Assembly (NCBI GenBank): GCA_025934485.1
Contig: JAICXX010000035.1
Location: 1 to 40,887, forward strand
Origin: Chitinophagaceae bacterium
Lineage (GTDB): Bacteria > Bacteroidota > Bacteroidia > Chitinophagales > Chitinophagaceae
Reading direction: 5' to 3'
Length of the DNA stretch: 40,887 nucleotides
The position numbers were made by a program, and so were the translations under genes. Of the stretch, positions 40,780 to 40,887 are shown in pieces. A model generated the notes under the pieces. That model saw only the letters and a list, made by a program, of their open reading frames with translations, did no database searches and had not been told where the DNA came from. The first letter of the stretch is position 1. Each line of letters starts with the position of its first letter.

Positions 40780-40887
40780 AATGCGAAAGTAGGTAAATTG
40801 CGGCTAACTCACCCCATAAGCCGACGAAGGAGGCTTGGTCCGATAGGACAGACATTAGCGTTTTGCCGGTAATTCGCTACATTGCAT

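Noticed and set aside
1-40887. Search for CRISPR arrays, transposases, integrases, tRNA or rRNA genes
   Set aside because: No regularly spaced repeats, no recognisable transposase or integrase product and no cloverleaf or rRNA-like sequence were noticed by eye; a short or degenerate RNA gene could still be missed.

Overview
The window looks like a chromosome segment from a high-GC member of the Bacteroidota, most likely the Chitinophagaceae or close relatives. This is inferred from three SusC/SusD pairs, many secreted glycan-active enzymes with lipoprotein or Sec signals, start codons without a clear Shine-Dalgarno sequence, and LytS/LytTR and SPFH/Arc-like neighbours. No RNA gene, insertion sequence, integrase or CRISPR array was seen. 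No gene-free stretch exceeds 300 bases; the longest are the divergent SusC/LacI gap (34359-34587), the GH29/SusC gap (11227-11398) and 5230-5399, where nothing was recognised.

Left edge (1-5657): the 3' part of a myo-inositol oxygenase gene whose N-terminal region holds an 8-residue tandem repeat. It is followed by a GH2 glycosidase that overlaps a LytS-type sensor kinase, which in turn overlaps a LytTR response regulator. A 72-residue orphan protein and a strong terminator close this section.

Central polysaccharide-utilization region (5688-36991): this contains a GH27 alpha-galactosidase, a lyase-GH88 fusion, a GH29 fucosidase, two tandem SusC/SusD pairs plus a FAS1-like lipoprotein, a GH105 hydrolase, a GH97-GH28 fusion and a jelly-roll lyase-like lipoprotein. 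A leftward operon then runs SusC-SusD-AraC-(beta-propeller + alginate-lyase-fold enzyme). A divergent LacI regulator and a sulfatase complete the set. Together these enzymes fit the surface capture and periplasmic breakdown of a branched acidic polysaccharide carrying uronic acids, galactose, fucose and perhaps rhamnose and sulfate. Lyases or GH28 would cut the backbone, GH88/GH105 would remove the unsaturated uronic acid ends, and GH2/GH27/GH29/GH97 would trim side chains. The exact substrate cannot be read from sequence.

The most notable features are three unusual two-domain enzymes (lyase+GH88, GH97+GH28, propeller+lyase) and a 24-bp motif. The motif recurs at four places (7295, 9711, 11291, 22814), each upstream of a rightward gene of the region, and suggests a shared regulator. 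A separate inverted repeat with LacI-like half sites lies between susC and lacI at 34448-34505.

Right edge (36988-40887): a luciferase-like flavin oxidoreductase coupled to the sulfatase, an SPFH membrane protein coupled to an Arc-like DNA-binding protein, a lysine-rich DUF6496-type protein, a secreted heavy-metal-associated domain protein, and pyrE. This is ordinary housekeeping or accessory content.
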